A DNA stretch of 64,000 bases from JALEFZ01 sp038527485 (GTDB lineage: Bacteria; Bacteroidota; Bacteroidia; J057), in NCBI GenBank assembly GCA_038527485.1, contig JBCBFT010000019.1:1-64000 (forward strand), written 5' to 3'. Below are positions 44,759-53,821 of the stretch, in pieces. Position numbers and translations under genes: made by a program. Every line of letters starts with the position of its first letter. Positions within the stretch are counted from its first letter, which is position 1. The notes below the pieces were generated by a model that saw only the letters and a list, made by a program, of their open reading frames with translations, was not told the DNA's origin and did no database searches.

Positions 44759-45733
44759 GTGCAAATTCAAGGTCTGAGTATGAGAAATCGCACGGTAGAT
44801 ACAGACCTTGAACGAAAAATCGGAGAGCGTAGTCATGGACTTCATGGACCTTTGCTCATTGTAGTAGGGCAGATGCACGGAAATGAGCCTGCGGGGAGCC
44901 TCGCGGTACAGGCATTGCTAAGAATGATTGATTGGGAGTTTCGCAAAAATCCTTCCTTTCACTATCGCGGTAAGCTGGTAGGACTGAGGGGAAATCTTGG
45001 GGCGATCGAAGCAGGGGAAAGATATGTCAAGCAAGACTTGAATCGCATTTGGAAACCCAACCTGCTGTCAAAGATCTTGACACAGCCTGTAGACGCTTTG
45101 AGGGCTGAGGAGAAAGAAGCACGCGCCCTGCATGAAGCCATTCGATATGAAATCGATTCCTATGATCCTTCCTACGTATTTCTCCTAGATATCCACACCA
45201 CAACAGCTACAGGAGGTATTTTTTTGATTCCTCCTCCTGATTCTCTCGCTGTTGAGGTCGCCAAGTCCTTGCATGCACCCATCGTCAAGGGGATGATTGG
45301 TGCTTTGAAAGGAACGCTCGTAGAGTATGCGGAGACGAATCCTTGGGGCGTACCGACAGATGCGCTCGTTTTTGAGGCAGGGCAGCACCATGCGCCAGTC
45401 TCTGTAGACAATTCTATCTCCGCGATTGTAGGAACCATGCGCGCGCTGGGTATGCTAGATGTAGAGGATGTCGAGCATGCGCACGATGATAAATTGCAGG
45501 CGTGGTCGCGCGATCTTCCCAAGATGACTCGATTGGTTTACCGTCATTCGATCCTCCCTGAAGATGGTTTTCACATGCTGCCAGGCTTCAAGAATTTTGT
45601 CTCTGTAGAAAAAGGACAGCTCCTGGCACACGATCGAAAGGGGCCTATCCATGCACCAGAGTCAGGCTTTATTCTCATGCCTTTGTATCAAAGACAGGGA
45701 GAAGATGGCTTTTTCTTACTGTCAGATGGATAA
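44759..45733 (+). CDS. Succinylglutamate desuccinylase / aspartoacylase-family metallohydrolase
   Basis: The 324-aa product has the M14-like zinc site H40-x-x-E43 (QMHGNEPAG), the substrate-binding N95-R96 in DLNRIW, the third ligand H146 (LDIHTTT), and an Glu in VFEAG as catalytic base. These enzymes remove an acyl group from an N-acylated amino acid. The GTG start at 44759 is preceded by GGAGGA 3 bases before it; an ATG at 44780 would shorten the protein by seven residues. The neighbouring GCS2 enzyme could make the amide that this one cuts, or both could act in one pathway. Confidence 0.88.
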   Translation: MQIQGLSMRNRTVDTDLERKIGERSHGLHGPLLIVVGQMHGNEPAGSLAVQALLRMIDWEFRKNPSFHYRGKLVGLRGNLGAIEAGERYVKQDLNRIWKPNLLSKILTQPVDALRAEEKEARALHEAIRYEIDSYDPSYVFLLDIHTTTATGGIFLIPPPDSLAVEVAKSLHAPIVKGMIGALKGTLVEYAETNPWGVPTDALVFEAGQHHAPVSVDNSISAIVGTMRALGMLDVEDVEHAHDDKLQAWSRDLPKMTRLVYRHSILPEDGFHMLPGFKNFVSVEKGQLLAHDRKGPIHAPESGFILMPLYQRQGEDGFFLLSDG

Positions 45734-45825
45734 GTACACACTAGGATCTCGGCCTTCCACAGTTGACCAATTTCTTTATCTTTGATTTTTCTCACCCACT
45801 TTGCGCCTATCAATTATATCATATT

Positions 45826-47607
45826 ATGCAACTGACTAACCTCGATTGGGGGATCATTGTGGCTTTTTTTAGCTTGACCTTAGGAATCGGAATATGGGTA
45901 AGCCGTCGAGCAGGTAAAAGCAGTCAAGAGTTTTTCCTCAGCGGCCGATCCATGCCTTGGTGGTTACTGGGGATGTCTATGGTAGCCACGACCTTTTCTA
46001 CCGATACGCCCAATCTCGTGACGGATCTCGTCAGGCAAAATGGTGTTTCGGGAAACTGGGTTTGGTGGGCTTTCTTGATCACGGGGATGCTGACGGTCTT
46101 TGTATATGCGCGCTTGTGGAGGCGATCGGGATTGACGACAGACATCGAGTTTTATGCGATACGCTATGGCGGGGAACCTGCACGCTTCTTGCGGGGACTG
46201 AGAGCGGTCTTCCTTGGGCTATTTTTCAATGTCCTGGCCATGGCAGGAGTCTGTCTGGCAGCCATCAAGATCGGGGAGGTCATGATGGGGTGGGATGCTT
46301 ATCAGACGATTGGTTTAGCAGCTTTTGTGACAGTCCTATTCAGTACATTGGGTGGATTTCGAGGCGTGGTATATACCGATTTTATCTTGTTTTTCTTGGC
46401 TATGGCGGGCTCGATTGGAGCCGCTTTTGTGGCTGTCAATCATCCCAATGTAGGAGGTCTCGACGCGCTCATGGACCATCCCGTCGTACAGGACAAGATC
46501 TCCTTTTTTCCCGACTTCAGTGATCCTGCGGCTTATGTTCCCATCCTCATCATCCCACTAGCCATCCAATGGTGGTCTTCTTGGTATCCAGGAGGAGAAC
46601 CTGGGGGAGGAGGTTATGTCGCACAGCGCATGTTGGCAGCCAAGGATGAGACACATGCCCTGCGTGCGACCTTCTTTTTCAATATCGCCCACTATGCACT
46701 ACGTCCCTGGCCCTGGATTTTGGTGGCACTAGCCTCTCTGGTAGTGTTTCCCGATATGGACAGCATACAGGCAGCCTTCCCCAGTGTCTCTGAGAGTAAG
46801 CTCGGCAATGACCTCGGCTATCCTGCGATGTTGACATTTTTGCCACAAGGGTTGATGGGCTTGGTGATCGCGTCACTGGTAGCTGCTTTTATGTCCACGA
46901 TTTCCACTCACCTCAACTGGGGGGCATCCTACCTCGTCCATGATTTCTATCGACAGTTTATAAATGAGAAGGCGAGTGAACAGGAAATGGTCAATGTCGG
47001 ACGTGCTACCACGGCTATTTTGATGCTGTTTTCTGCTTTGGTGGCATTGAATCTCAACAATTCTGTTCAGATATTTCAGTACATGATCATGTTTGGCGCG
47101 GGTACAGGGCTGCTCTTCATTTTGCGCTGGTTTTGGTGGCGGATCAATGCATGGAGTGAGATTACCGCCATGTTTTCATCGGGGATTTTCTCTATTCTTT
47201 TAGAGTCCAAAACACTAGGATTATATCCCACCTCCTGGCCTGATTACTGGAAGTTTCCTTTGATCGTGCTGATTACGACAGCGATATGGGTGATGGTGAC
47301 TTTTTTGACGCCTGCTGAAAAGCCCGAAGTCCTTCAAGATTTTGTGAAAAAGATTCGTCCAGGTGGCCCTGGCTGGCTCAAGATACGTGCCCAGATTCCC
47401 GCAACGGAGCTTCTACAAAAGGACTGGAATGTACCTATGGGAATTCTGGCTACCGTACTCGGAACAGGCTTGGTCTATAGTGCATTGTTTGCGACGGGAT
47501 ATTGGATCTATGGTGAATATACACTGGCTGCCAGCCTCACAGGTATCACACTGGGTTTTGCTGTAGGGTTAGGAAGCATCTGGAAAAAGGTGGGTTTACT
47601 GGATTGA
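45826..47607 (+). CDS. Sodium:solute symporter (SSS family)
   Basis: The 593-aa protein starts at the ATG at 45826; the frame is open 21 codons further upstream. It has about 13 membrane helices. The first ones carry the SSS pattern GIGIWVSRRAGKSSQEFFLSGRSMPWW, and LLGMSMVATTFSTDTPNLVTDL is the usual Na+-binding region. It should use the Na+ gradient to import a small organic solute. The solute is unknown; the two preceding genes for amide chemistry could be linked with it but the gap is 92 bp. Confidence 0.92.
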   Translation: MQLTNLDWGIIVAFFSLTLGIGIWVSRRAGKSSQEFFLSGRSMPWWLLGMSMVATTFSTDTPNLVTDLVRQNGVSGNWVWWAFLITGMLTVFVYARLWRRSGLTTDIEFYAIRYGGEPARFLRGLRAVFLGLFFNVLAMAGVCLAAIKIGEVMMGWDAYQTIGLAAFVTVLFSTLGGFRGVVYTDFILFFLAMAGSIGAAFVAVNHPNVGGLDALMDHPVVQDKISFFPDFSDPAAYVPILIIPLAIQWWSSWYPGGEPGGGGYVAQRMLAAKDETHALRATFFFNIAHYALRPWPWILVALASLVVFPDMDSIQAAFPSVSESKLGNDLGYPAMLTFLPQGLMGLVIASLVAAFMSTISTHLNWGASYLVHDFYRQFINEKASEQEMVNVGRATTAILMLFSALVALNLNNSVQIFQYMIMFGAGTGLLFILRWFWWRINAWSEITAMFSSGIFSILLESKTLGLYPTSWPDYWKFPLIVLITTAIWVMVTFLTPAEKPEVLQDFVKKIRPGGPGWLKIRAQIPATELLQKDWNVPMGILATVLGTGLVYSALFATGYWIYGEYTLAASLTGITLGFAVGLGSIWKKVGLLD

Positions 47608-47693
47608 GCCTAACTATCCTAATGGTCATTCATCATATCCCTCTTTATCTTATGGATTGCGTATTTTCCTGATTTATCACGATCTTTGTCCCA

Positions 47694-48422
47694 ATGGAAG
47701 AAAAGCGGGTCAGGATCAATAAATATCTAAGCGAAGTCGGGTATTGTTCCCGTCGCGCAGCGGATAAGCTGATAGAGCAGCGACGGGTGACCATCAATGG
47801 GAAGGTCCCTGAGATGGGAACCAAGGTAGGGCCCGAAGATGAAGTGCGTGTCAACGGAAAACTCGTAACAGCAAAGGACGATGCACCCGTTTATCTCGCG
47901 TTCCACAAGCCTGTGGGGATCGTCTGCACCACAGACACACGCGTCGAGAAAGATAACATCATTGACTACATTGGTTATCCTGAGCGAATCTTTCCTATCG
48001 GCCGTCTCGACAAAATGAGCGAAGGCCTCATCTTCATGACCAATGATGGAGACATTGTCAATAAAATCCTCCGCGCCCGTAACCATCACGAGAAGGAATA
48101 CATCGTCACGGTCAATAAACCGATCGACCGAGAGTTTGTACGCAAGATGAGCAATGGGATACCTATTTTAGATACTGTCACACGCAAGTGTTATGTGGAG
48201 CAAATGGGGAAACAGAAGTTCAAGATCATTCTAACCCAAGGCCTCAACCGGCAGATTCGTCGTATGTGTGAGTATCTAGGTTATCGGGTGACGAAGCTCA
48301 AGCGGATTCGAATCATGAATGTTACCCTAGATATTCCTGTAGGAAAATGGAGACCGCTTACTCCTCGTGAGTTAAAGGGAATTCGCAGGATGGTGTCGCA
48401 GTCTCAGAAAACGCATGATTAG
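47694..48422 (+). CDS. 23S rRNA pseudouridine synthase of the RsuA/RluF family
   Basis: The 242-aa enzyme has an N-terminal S4 RNA-binding domain (VRINKYLSEVGYCSRRAADKLI) and a pseudouridine synthase domain with the catalytic Asp in IGRLDKMSEGLIFMTNDGD. The S4 domain and the RLDKMSEGL form resemble RluF/RluB, which modify 23S rRNA. It sits upstream of a RluA-family gene; the two are separate enzymes. A symbol such as rluF is plausible but not certain. Confidence 0.92.
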   Translation: MEEKRVRINKYLSEVGYCSRRAADKLIEQRRVTINGKVPEMGTKVGPEDEVRVNGKLVTAKDDAPVYLAFHKPVGIVCTTDTRVEKDNIIDYIGYPERIFPIGRLDKMSEGLIFMTNDGDIVNKILRARNHHEKEYIVTVNKPIDREFVRKMSNGIPILDTVTRKCYVEQMGKQKFKIILTQGLNRQIRRMCEYLGYRVTKLKRIRIMNVTLDIPVGKWRPLTPRELKGIRRMVSQSQKTHD

Positions 48423-48493
48423 CACATGCTCAGGCAGTAGAAGGTGCATAAATATCTTGAACCGCTCCTCATTATCTTCAAAAGATTCCTCTC

Positions 48494-49183
48494 ATTTCTT
48501 CACTCGAAATTCTATATCGATCTGACCAGCTCATAGCAATCAACAAACCACATGGTTTGCTGGTACATCCTTCACGCATCGCACGTGATGCCGATACTTC
48601 AGCTATGCAGCTCCTGCGAGATCAGATAGGTACCAAAGTCTATCCTGTTCATCGATTAGATCGTAAAACATCGGGCGTGCTGTTGTTTGCGCTAAGCCCT
48701 GAGTCCAACGCTGCATTGCAGAAGCAATTTCATGACAGACAAGTAAAAAAAACTTACCATGCACTGGTGAGGGGATTTGTTTCTGAAGAGGGTGAGATAG
48801 ATTATCCCTTGACAGAAAATGATAAGACACAGGATGCCTTAACGTACTTTCGGCTGCTCCAACATTTTGAGATTCCCTTGCCACATGGGAAGTTCCCTAC
48901 CTCGCGTTACAGTTGGGTAGAGTTGACACCACATACGGGACGATTTCATCAGTTGCGCAAGCACATGGCACATATATTTCATCCGATCATCGGGGACCGA
49001 CCGCACGGCTGCAACAAGCAGAATAAACTGTGGAAGGAAACATGGGGAATGACCTCTATGCTGCTGCATGCAGAGCAGCTAGACGTAGAACTTTCCGCAG
49101 GAAGTCCCTTGAAGATTCATGCGGAAAAACAGCCTATTTTTCAGCAGGTCTTGAACATGCTTTCTTCCGAAACGCTAGACTGA
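48494..49183 (+). CDS. RluA-family pseudouridine synthase, TruC-like
   Basis: The enzyme has the catalytic Asp in VHRLDRKTSGVLL, the late motif LTPHTGRFHQLRKHM, and HPIIGDRPHG. It resembles TruC, which modifies U65 of tRNA. The conserved N-terminal stretch (LEILYRSDQLIAINKPHGLL) is encoded in frame but has no ATG, GTG or TTG before it. The only start of those kinds is a TTG at 48557, which would cut into the conserved part. The start given here is an ATT at 48494; ATT at 48485 is also possible. The length from there is 229 aa. The stop overlaps the next, convergent gene by 9 bp. Confidence 0.85.
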   Translation: MSSLEILYRSDQLIAINKPHGLLVHPSRIARDADTSAMQLLRDQIGTKVYPVHRLDRKTSGVLLFALSPESNAALQKQFHDRQVKKTYHALVRGFVSEEGEIDYPLTENDKTQDALTYFRLLQHFEIPLPHGKFPTSRYSWVELTPHTGRFHQLRKHMAHIFHPIIGDRPHGCNKQNKLWKETWGMTSMLLHAEQLDVELSAGSPLKIHAEKQPIFQQVLNMLSSETLD

Positions 49184-49762
49184 TTCTCGACGATACTCCA
49201 TGTAGGTTGCGGTCGCTTCCGCGATGGCTTCCCCATGCAATTTCTCCACTAAGTGAAACGAAAGATCTATACCTGCTGAGATCCCTCCTGAAGTGAAGAT
49301 TTTACCTGCTTGTACATAGCGCTTTTCAGGCTGAGGTTTTCCACTGGGGGTGATGGCTTTCATTGAGTCGTAGACCTCGTGATGTGTACAGTAAGGTTGC
49401 AAATCTAGAAGCCCCAATACCCCAAGTATGCGCGAGCCCGAACAAACACTCAAGGTCCAGGATGTTTTCTCATGAACCTGCTGCACCCAATTTAGGATTT
49501 CATTGTCTTGGATGACCGCCTTGGTGCCGTCTCCACCAGGGACGATCAAGATATCGATGGGAGGACAGTGGGCAAAATCGTAGGTAGGATTAACGGACAA
49601 TCCATTGATGGCGCGTATAGGAGCTGTACTTTTTCCCACAGTAAAAACATCGAATAGCTTGTAATCTTGCAACTGGGAGCTTACAGAAAATACTTCGAAA
49701 GGCCCCGCAAAATCCAGGACTTCGGCATCGTCAAATAAAAGGATTCCTACATTTTGTTTCAT
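49175..49762 (-). CDS. DJ-1/PfpI-family protein (GATase-1 fold)
   Basis: The 195-aa protein has the DJ-1/PfpI nucleophile-elbow cysteine C107 in LSVCSGSRILGVLGLL, the PGGDGT loop (75-80), and an early DDAEVLDFAGP, typical of the isonitrile hydratase / AraC-N-terminal branch. Its end YMEYRRES and CTHHEVYDSM also fit. It has no DNA-binding domain, so it is not a full AraC regulator. Its role may be stress response or hydration of a small molecule. It is convergent with the TruC-like gene. Confidence 0.9.
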   Translation of the reverse strand: MKQNVGILLFDDAEVLDFAGPFEVFSVSSQLQDYKLFDVFTVGKSTAPIRAINGLSVNPTYDFAHCPPIDILIVPGGDGTKAVIQDNEILNWVQQVHEKTSWTLSVCSGSRILGVLGLLDLQPYCTHHEVYDSMKAITPSGKPQPEKRYVQAGKIFTSGGISAGIDLSFHLVEKLHGEAIAEATATYMEYRRESV

Positions 49763-49770
49763 TTCTCAAT

Positions 49771-51093
49771 CTACCACAATCGCTTCTTCAGACCAAAATC
49801 CATATGGATACGCATACGATTTTGCTGGGTGGCAGCTGTACTGGTATTGTTGTACGCTGCGCTGAGATTGTGGTGAAATGAAGGCTGAATGAACACTGAA
49901 AGCTCACGGCTAATGGCTTGCTCATATCGGATACCCCCCATGGCGTAGCTGTGCCACTGATTGAAGGTCAAAAGGGGATCGCTAGATGCTTCAGGGCTTT
50001 GAGTGAAGCCTACTTGCTTGCTGCGATTCGCGTTGTAACTGGCTGCCCAGCCCGCTGTCAAAACAAGATTGCTTGCCCCCCGCTTGAGGTAAAAGTCAAG
50101 TGCGATCGGCACATCAATCTGTGTCTGGCTGAAAGTGACCGTTTGCGGTTGATTCAGGCTCAGCTCCGCAATGTCGACCTCTCCAATCGGTACGAAATTA
50201 GTCGGCAAAAATCCTGTTTCTATCCGTCCTTGCTCACTTCGACGGAAACTGAGACCTACACGGAGTCCCCATCGTCTGATTTGCTTACCTAGACTGATTT
50301 GGAGGCGCTGTTGATATCTCGGATAGGCTACCCGATTGACCTGGATGGTATCGGTATTTTGGGAAGGAATAGGAACCGCGTTGAAATCATAGGTATCGGA
50401 GTAGACGATATCGTTGCTTGCCGTCGAGGCAGGTAAGAAGGCTTCTTCCCCCACAAAGTCTTGTATCCGCATTCTGCCGTATCCCCATCCCCCTTGGATA
50501 AATATTGACCACATGGCGGAGTTTGGATTCCGTCTCATACTTTCACCATAGACATGTGGCGCTTCGACAGGGTGTGCGAGTGAAGTACGAATAGAAGGCA
50601 ATTTATGTACTTGAAAATCTATTTGTTGGAGCAAAGCAGGCTGAGATATGATCCATTGAGTGACATCAGAAGTAGGTAGCTCTGAAGGTATATCTGTAGC
50701 GAGAAGATGAGTGGAAATACGAGAAAGTGTGTGACTTCGGTTTGTATGCGATGATGAAGGAAGAGAAGTGGGGGGGTACAAAGAAGAATAGGCCTCTAGG
50801 CAAGCTTCTTCTAGTTCAGCTGAGCTGGGACGCTGTGGAAGGATATATTCGGTTTCGCTCTGGCTAAAGTGTGGAGGGAGAAGATGTTCTTGTGTGGTAA
50901 AGGGATTGAAATAAATGCCTAGTGCCACAAGAGCCAGCATAAGAAATCCGCCTGTCCACCACCAAAATAGGTAACGATGACTGCTCTTAGGGGCGATTTG
51001 TTGTTCGATTGCAGCCCATAGTTCAGGACTGGGCTGCATACGCGCCCCCTCTACTTTTCCCCTGATCCTCTGTTCAAATTGTTCAGCTGACAT
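49771..51093 (-). CDS. Possible anti-sigma-type protein: cytoplasmic N-terminus, one membrane segment, beta-barrel-like C-terminus
   Basis: The 440-aa protein starts in the end of the sigma gene (11-bp overlap). The N-terminal 38 residues (EQRIRGKVEGARMQPSPELWAAIEQQI) resemble the cytoplasmic part of Bacteroidota anti-sigma proteins, followed by one membrane helix (about 42-62). A Ser/Pro-rich linker leads to a region of aromatic beta strands (about 195-440) with the look of an outer-membrane-type barrel (IFIQGGWGYGRM, LQISLGKQIRRWGLRVGLSF, YAMGGIRYEQAIS). One protein with an inner-membrane helix and a barrel-like domain is odd; the barrel part may be periplasmic or wrongly read. Confidence 0.72.
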   Translation of the reverse strand: MSAEQFEQRIRGKVEGARMQPSPELWAAIEQQIAPKSSHRYLFWWWTGGFLMLALVALGIYFNPFTTQEHLLPPHFSQSETEYILPQRPSSAELEEACLEAYSSLYPPTSLPSSSHTNRSHTLSRISTHLLATDIPSELPTSDVTQWIISQPALLQQIDFQVHKLPSIRTSLAHPVEAPHVYGESMRRNPNSAMWSIFIQGGWGYGRMRIQDFVGEEAFLPASTASNDIVYSDTYDFNAVPIPSQNTDTIQVNRVAYPRYQQRLQISLGKQIRRWGLRVGLSFRRSEQGRIETGFLPTNFVPIGEVDIAELSLNQPQTVTFSQTQIDVPIALDFYLKRGASNLVLTAGWAASYNANRSKQVGFTQSPEASSDPLLTFNQWHSYAMGGIRYEQAISRELSVFIQPSFHHNLSAAYNNTSTAATQQNRMRIHMDFGLKKRLW

Positions 51094-51643
51094 CTTTATA
51101 CGAATGTTGATACGTGCGACTGTCTACCAGTTTGCGCTTGAGCATGCTGCGTGCCCTTGTATATTGGGAACGAGACGTGCTTTCGCTTATCTGGAGTTTT
51201 TTTCCGATTTCGGCATGCGAATAGCCTTCTATAGCATACAGGTTGAAGACCATTCGGTATCCATCAGGTAACCCCTGAATCACATCTAGGACGTACTCCG
51301 CCTCTAGTTGATCCAGTGCGTCTTCTTGGTCATCCTCTGTGATGGTCTCATTGAGTTCTAGTTGGTGGTGTGCATGTCGCTCCTTTCTGAGGATATCGAT
51401 GGCTGTATTGATCATGATCCGCCGTATCCAACCTTCAAAAGAGCCTCGGTCTTTGTACTTCTTGATGGACTGGTAGACCTTGATGAATCCTTCCTGCAGA
51501 ATATCTTCAGCTTCCGCAGCACTTGCAGCATATCGATAACAGACCACCAGCATCCGAGGGGCAAACAGATCATATAGCTCACGCTGAGCATGAGGATCCT
51601 GTTTGACACAGCCGCGAATTAATGCCTGATAGGGCCTATTCAT
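51083..51643 (-). CDS. ECF-type RNA polymerase sigma factor
   Basis: The 186-aa protein has region 2 (YDLFAPRMLVVCYRYAASAA, then EAEDILQEGFIKVYQSI with the D-I-L-Q-E core) and region 4 with ALYAIEGYSHAEIGKKL-like helices (here NLYAIEGYSHAEIGKKLQISES). It is a standard ECF factor. Its stop codon overlaps the start of the possible anti-sigma gene by 11 bp, so both come from one transcript and are translationally coupled. It is preceded by a terminator belonging to the next gene upstream. Confidence 0.93.
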   Translation of the reverse strand: MNRPYQALIRGCVKQDPHAQRELYDLFAPRMLVVCYRYAASAAEAEDILQEGFIKVYQSIKKYKDRGSFEGWIRRIMINTAIDILRKERHAHHQLELNETITEDDQEDALDQLEAEYVLDVIQGLPDGYRMVFNLYAIEGYSHAEIGKKLQISESTSRSQYTRARSMLKRKLVDSRTYQHSYKDVS

Positions 51644-51700
51644 AAGAAGGATTTGAGCTTACAACGTATATATTACACATTTCGCTGCATCTTATCATAA

Positions 51701-51725
51701 AAAAGACCTCTTCAAATGAAGAGGC
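51701..51725 (-). terminator. Rho-independent terminator of the small membrane protein gene
   Basis: On the minus strand CCTCTTC-ATTT-GAAGAGG is a perfect 7-bp stem with a 4-nt loop, followed by TCTTTTTT. It separates the small gene from the sigma operon downstream. Confidence 0.85.
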
Positions 51726-51810
51726 CCATATCATAAGACTAACATATAGGGTGAGGTTGAGTTCAAGTCTAGGAAACTGTCAAAACTGAAAGCTTACAGT
51801 AAAACAGTCC

Positions 51811-51966
51811 TTAGGGAAGCACAGTGAGCGCTTCTGTAGCAAAATCATGGACAGCTATCGCTTGGTTCGCCTCCCACATCATCATGCCTGCACCCGCAAT
51901 AGCACCCAGTGCCAATCCTAGCAAAGCAATACCGAGCCATCTTTTCTTTGTCATTTTCATTTTCAT
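51811..51966 (-). CDS. Small single-pass membrane protein
   Basis: The 51-aa product starts at one of three close Met codons (51966, 51960 or 51954). A short basic start is followed by one hydrophobic segment of about 20 residues (WLGIALLGLALGAIAGAGMM) and a short outer tail. No family was recognised, and the size makes a real gene uncertain, but a terminator lies behind it. Confidence 0.55.
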   Translation of the reverse strand: MKMKMTKKRWLGIALLGLALGAIAGAGMMMWEANQAIAVHDFATEALTVLP

Positions 51967-52108
51967 TTGATCATTAGTGTTTATCAACATTCTTTCATAC
52001 GTCAATAAACACAAGATGGTGGTCCCAATCATCCCTCTATTAGCAAGCGTGCGACTGAGAAGGAAAAGTGTGTAGCTAAAAGAAGCTAGGAGACGTATAT
52101 ATCAATCG

Positions 52109-53044
52109 CTATTCCTTGAAATTCAACGTAAGTCCCACGGTCAGAATGTGTTGAAACTGCGTACGTGGACCTTTTCCGTCAGGCGTTCCGTCTCCATTTC
52201 TGTCGATGGCAAACAAGATGTCATCATCGTAGATCAGGTTGGTCGCAAAGCTGACAGCGAGGAAATCGTTGACTTTCATCGTTGTGAGCGTCTCCCAATT
52301 CACGTCGATATTGCCGAAATTCTCTAAGTAATTGGCAAAGAAATTAGCCGTAGATTGAAAGAGGACGTTTTTGACTACCTCTTGCTTGAGCTTTACTGTT
52401 AAGTTTGAACCAAGCTCAAACCGTGCAGGTCCCGTTGTGATTTCCTGTGGAATGAAATTGGGACGTAAGTTCTCGTCTGCTACGATGGTAATCTTTGCGT
52501 TGACGGGGGTATAATAAAAAGATAAATTTTCGGAGGGTTGATAATCAATACCCACACCAAAGTTGAGATAGGCAGGGGAAAGGAATCGAGAGATGAGTGT
52601 GGCGGAATCCTCATTCGTAGGAAAAGCAGGATTGAACTCAAAACCTTCGTCAAATTGAGAACGGAAATTGAGCTGAGCTGCGATCAGGAGCTTTTCTGCG
52701 AGAGGTGCGCCATACTTTGAGGTGAATTCAATTCGGTCTTCATTTTTCAGGAAGACCCCCTCTCTTCCCTGACGCAGCAAGCCATAGGCCAAAGCCAACT
52801 CATTGGTCCATTGACTCTTCTTCTTGTAGTTCGCAAATAAATTGAGGCGACCCGAAACAGCCTGTGAGGGCAGCGCACCTGCTTGCCAATAGGTACTGTA
52901 TCCCGTATTTGAAAAACCGATACTGGCAACCCCACCTGAAGTCCAATAGCTGGTATCTTTAAGAGCGGCATCTGGTGTTTCTTGAGCAGAAAGTGAAAAC
53001 CCTAAGCCTAGGATTATGCACATAAACAAGGCGTACTTTTTCAT
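52109..53044 (-). CDS. DUF3078 outer-membrane protein
   Basis: The 311-aa product has a signal peptide (cleavage near SLSAQ) and the DUF3078 pattern: WTSGGVASIGFSNTGYSTYWQAG at the mature N-terminus, a series of amphipathic strands, FFANYLENFGNIDVNWE and an end with an aromatic strand (LTVGLTLNFKE). It is expected to form a small barrel in the outer membrane. The function is unknown. It is divergent from nuoA. Confidence 0.9.
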   Translation of the reverse strand: MKKYALFMCIILGLGFSLSAQETPDAALKDTSYWTSGGVASIGFSNTGYSTYWQAGALPSQAVSGRLNLFANYKKKSQWTNELALAYGLLRQGREGVFLKNEDRIEFTSKYGAPLAEKLLIAAQLNFRSQFDEGFEFNPAFPTNEDSATLISRFLSPAYLNFGVGIDYQPSENLSFYYTPVNAKITIVADENLRPNFIPQEITTGPARFELGSNLTVKLKQEVVKNVLFQSTANFFANYLENFGNIDVNWETLTTMKVNDFLAVSFATNLIYDDDILFAIDRNGDGTPDGKGPRTQFQHILTVGLTLNFKE

Positions 53045-53275
53045 ACTGGTCTAGCGGTTTGATGTTTTTGTCAGTGAATGATCGATCATGATGTCAGTAG
53101 GTGAGCATCCCAATAGATCTTAAAAAGGATTAAGTTTTAGTTGTCTGTGGCGAAAGTAGGATAAAAAAGTGTTTTGGCGATCTGAAAATCTGGTTTTCTG
53201 AGTTGCATGTTCTACTTTTACAATGCGATTGAGACAATCCGTAAGCGCATATGTCACTTCTTTTAAAAAAATGAA

Positions 53276-53803
53276 ATGGATCTCTTGCTGGTAGATACCG
53301 TACAAGTAAGCACCTTTGGGCAAGCACTTCTCTATATTATCGGGGGAAGTTTGTTTGTCTTGCTAGGGCTAGGTGTCGCCAAACTTCTGGGACCGGACCG
53401 TCCCAATCCTGAAAAACTTAGCTCTTATGAATGTGGAGAGGATACCATTGGCGACAGCACGCTTCAGTTCAACATGCGTTTTTATGTGATTGCTTTGATT
53501 TTCTTGATTTTCGAAGTAGAGATTTTGTTCCTATTCCCGTGGTCTACAGTATATGCGAAAGTGGAATGGATTCAAGCTTATCCTCAATGGGGGATCGTCG
53601 CAGCGGTAGAAATGGTGCTCTTTGTGATCATTCTGGTGGCAGGTCTTGCCTATGCTTGGGTTCATGGAGATTTGGACTGGATCAAGCCACAACCGATTAC
53701 TCCCCAGAGCCCTCAAGCACTTGCTGAGGATCTCTATCAGCAGGTAAATGAAAAATATGCAGGAACAAAGGCGCCAGGGAAAACCACAGCCCCTTCTGCA
53801 TGA
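53276..53803 (+). CDS. nuoA: NADH-quinone oxidoreductase subunit A
   Basis: The 175-aa protein is a three-helix membrane subunit of complex I. The loop PDRPNPEKLSSYECGEDTIG with its conserved Cys and acidic residues, and RFYVIALIFLIFEVEILFLFPW, are diagnostic. The C-terminus is about 40 residues longer than in E. coli (charged tail after residue 135). NuoA helps couple quinone reduction to proton transfer. nuoB follows 18 bp downstream. Confidence 0.96.
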   Translation: MDLLLVDTVQVSTFGQALLYIIGGSLFVLLGLGVAKLLGPDRPNPEKLSSYECGEDTIGDSTLQFNMRFYVIALIFLIFEVEILFLFPWSTVYAKVEWIQAYPQWGIVAAVEMVLFVIILVAGLAYAWVHGDLDWIKPQPITPQSPQALAEDLYQQVNEKYAGTKAPGKTTAPSA

Positions 53804-53821
53804 CTTCTGTGAATATTCGTT

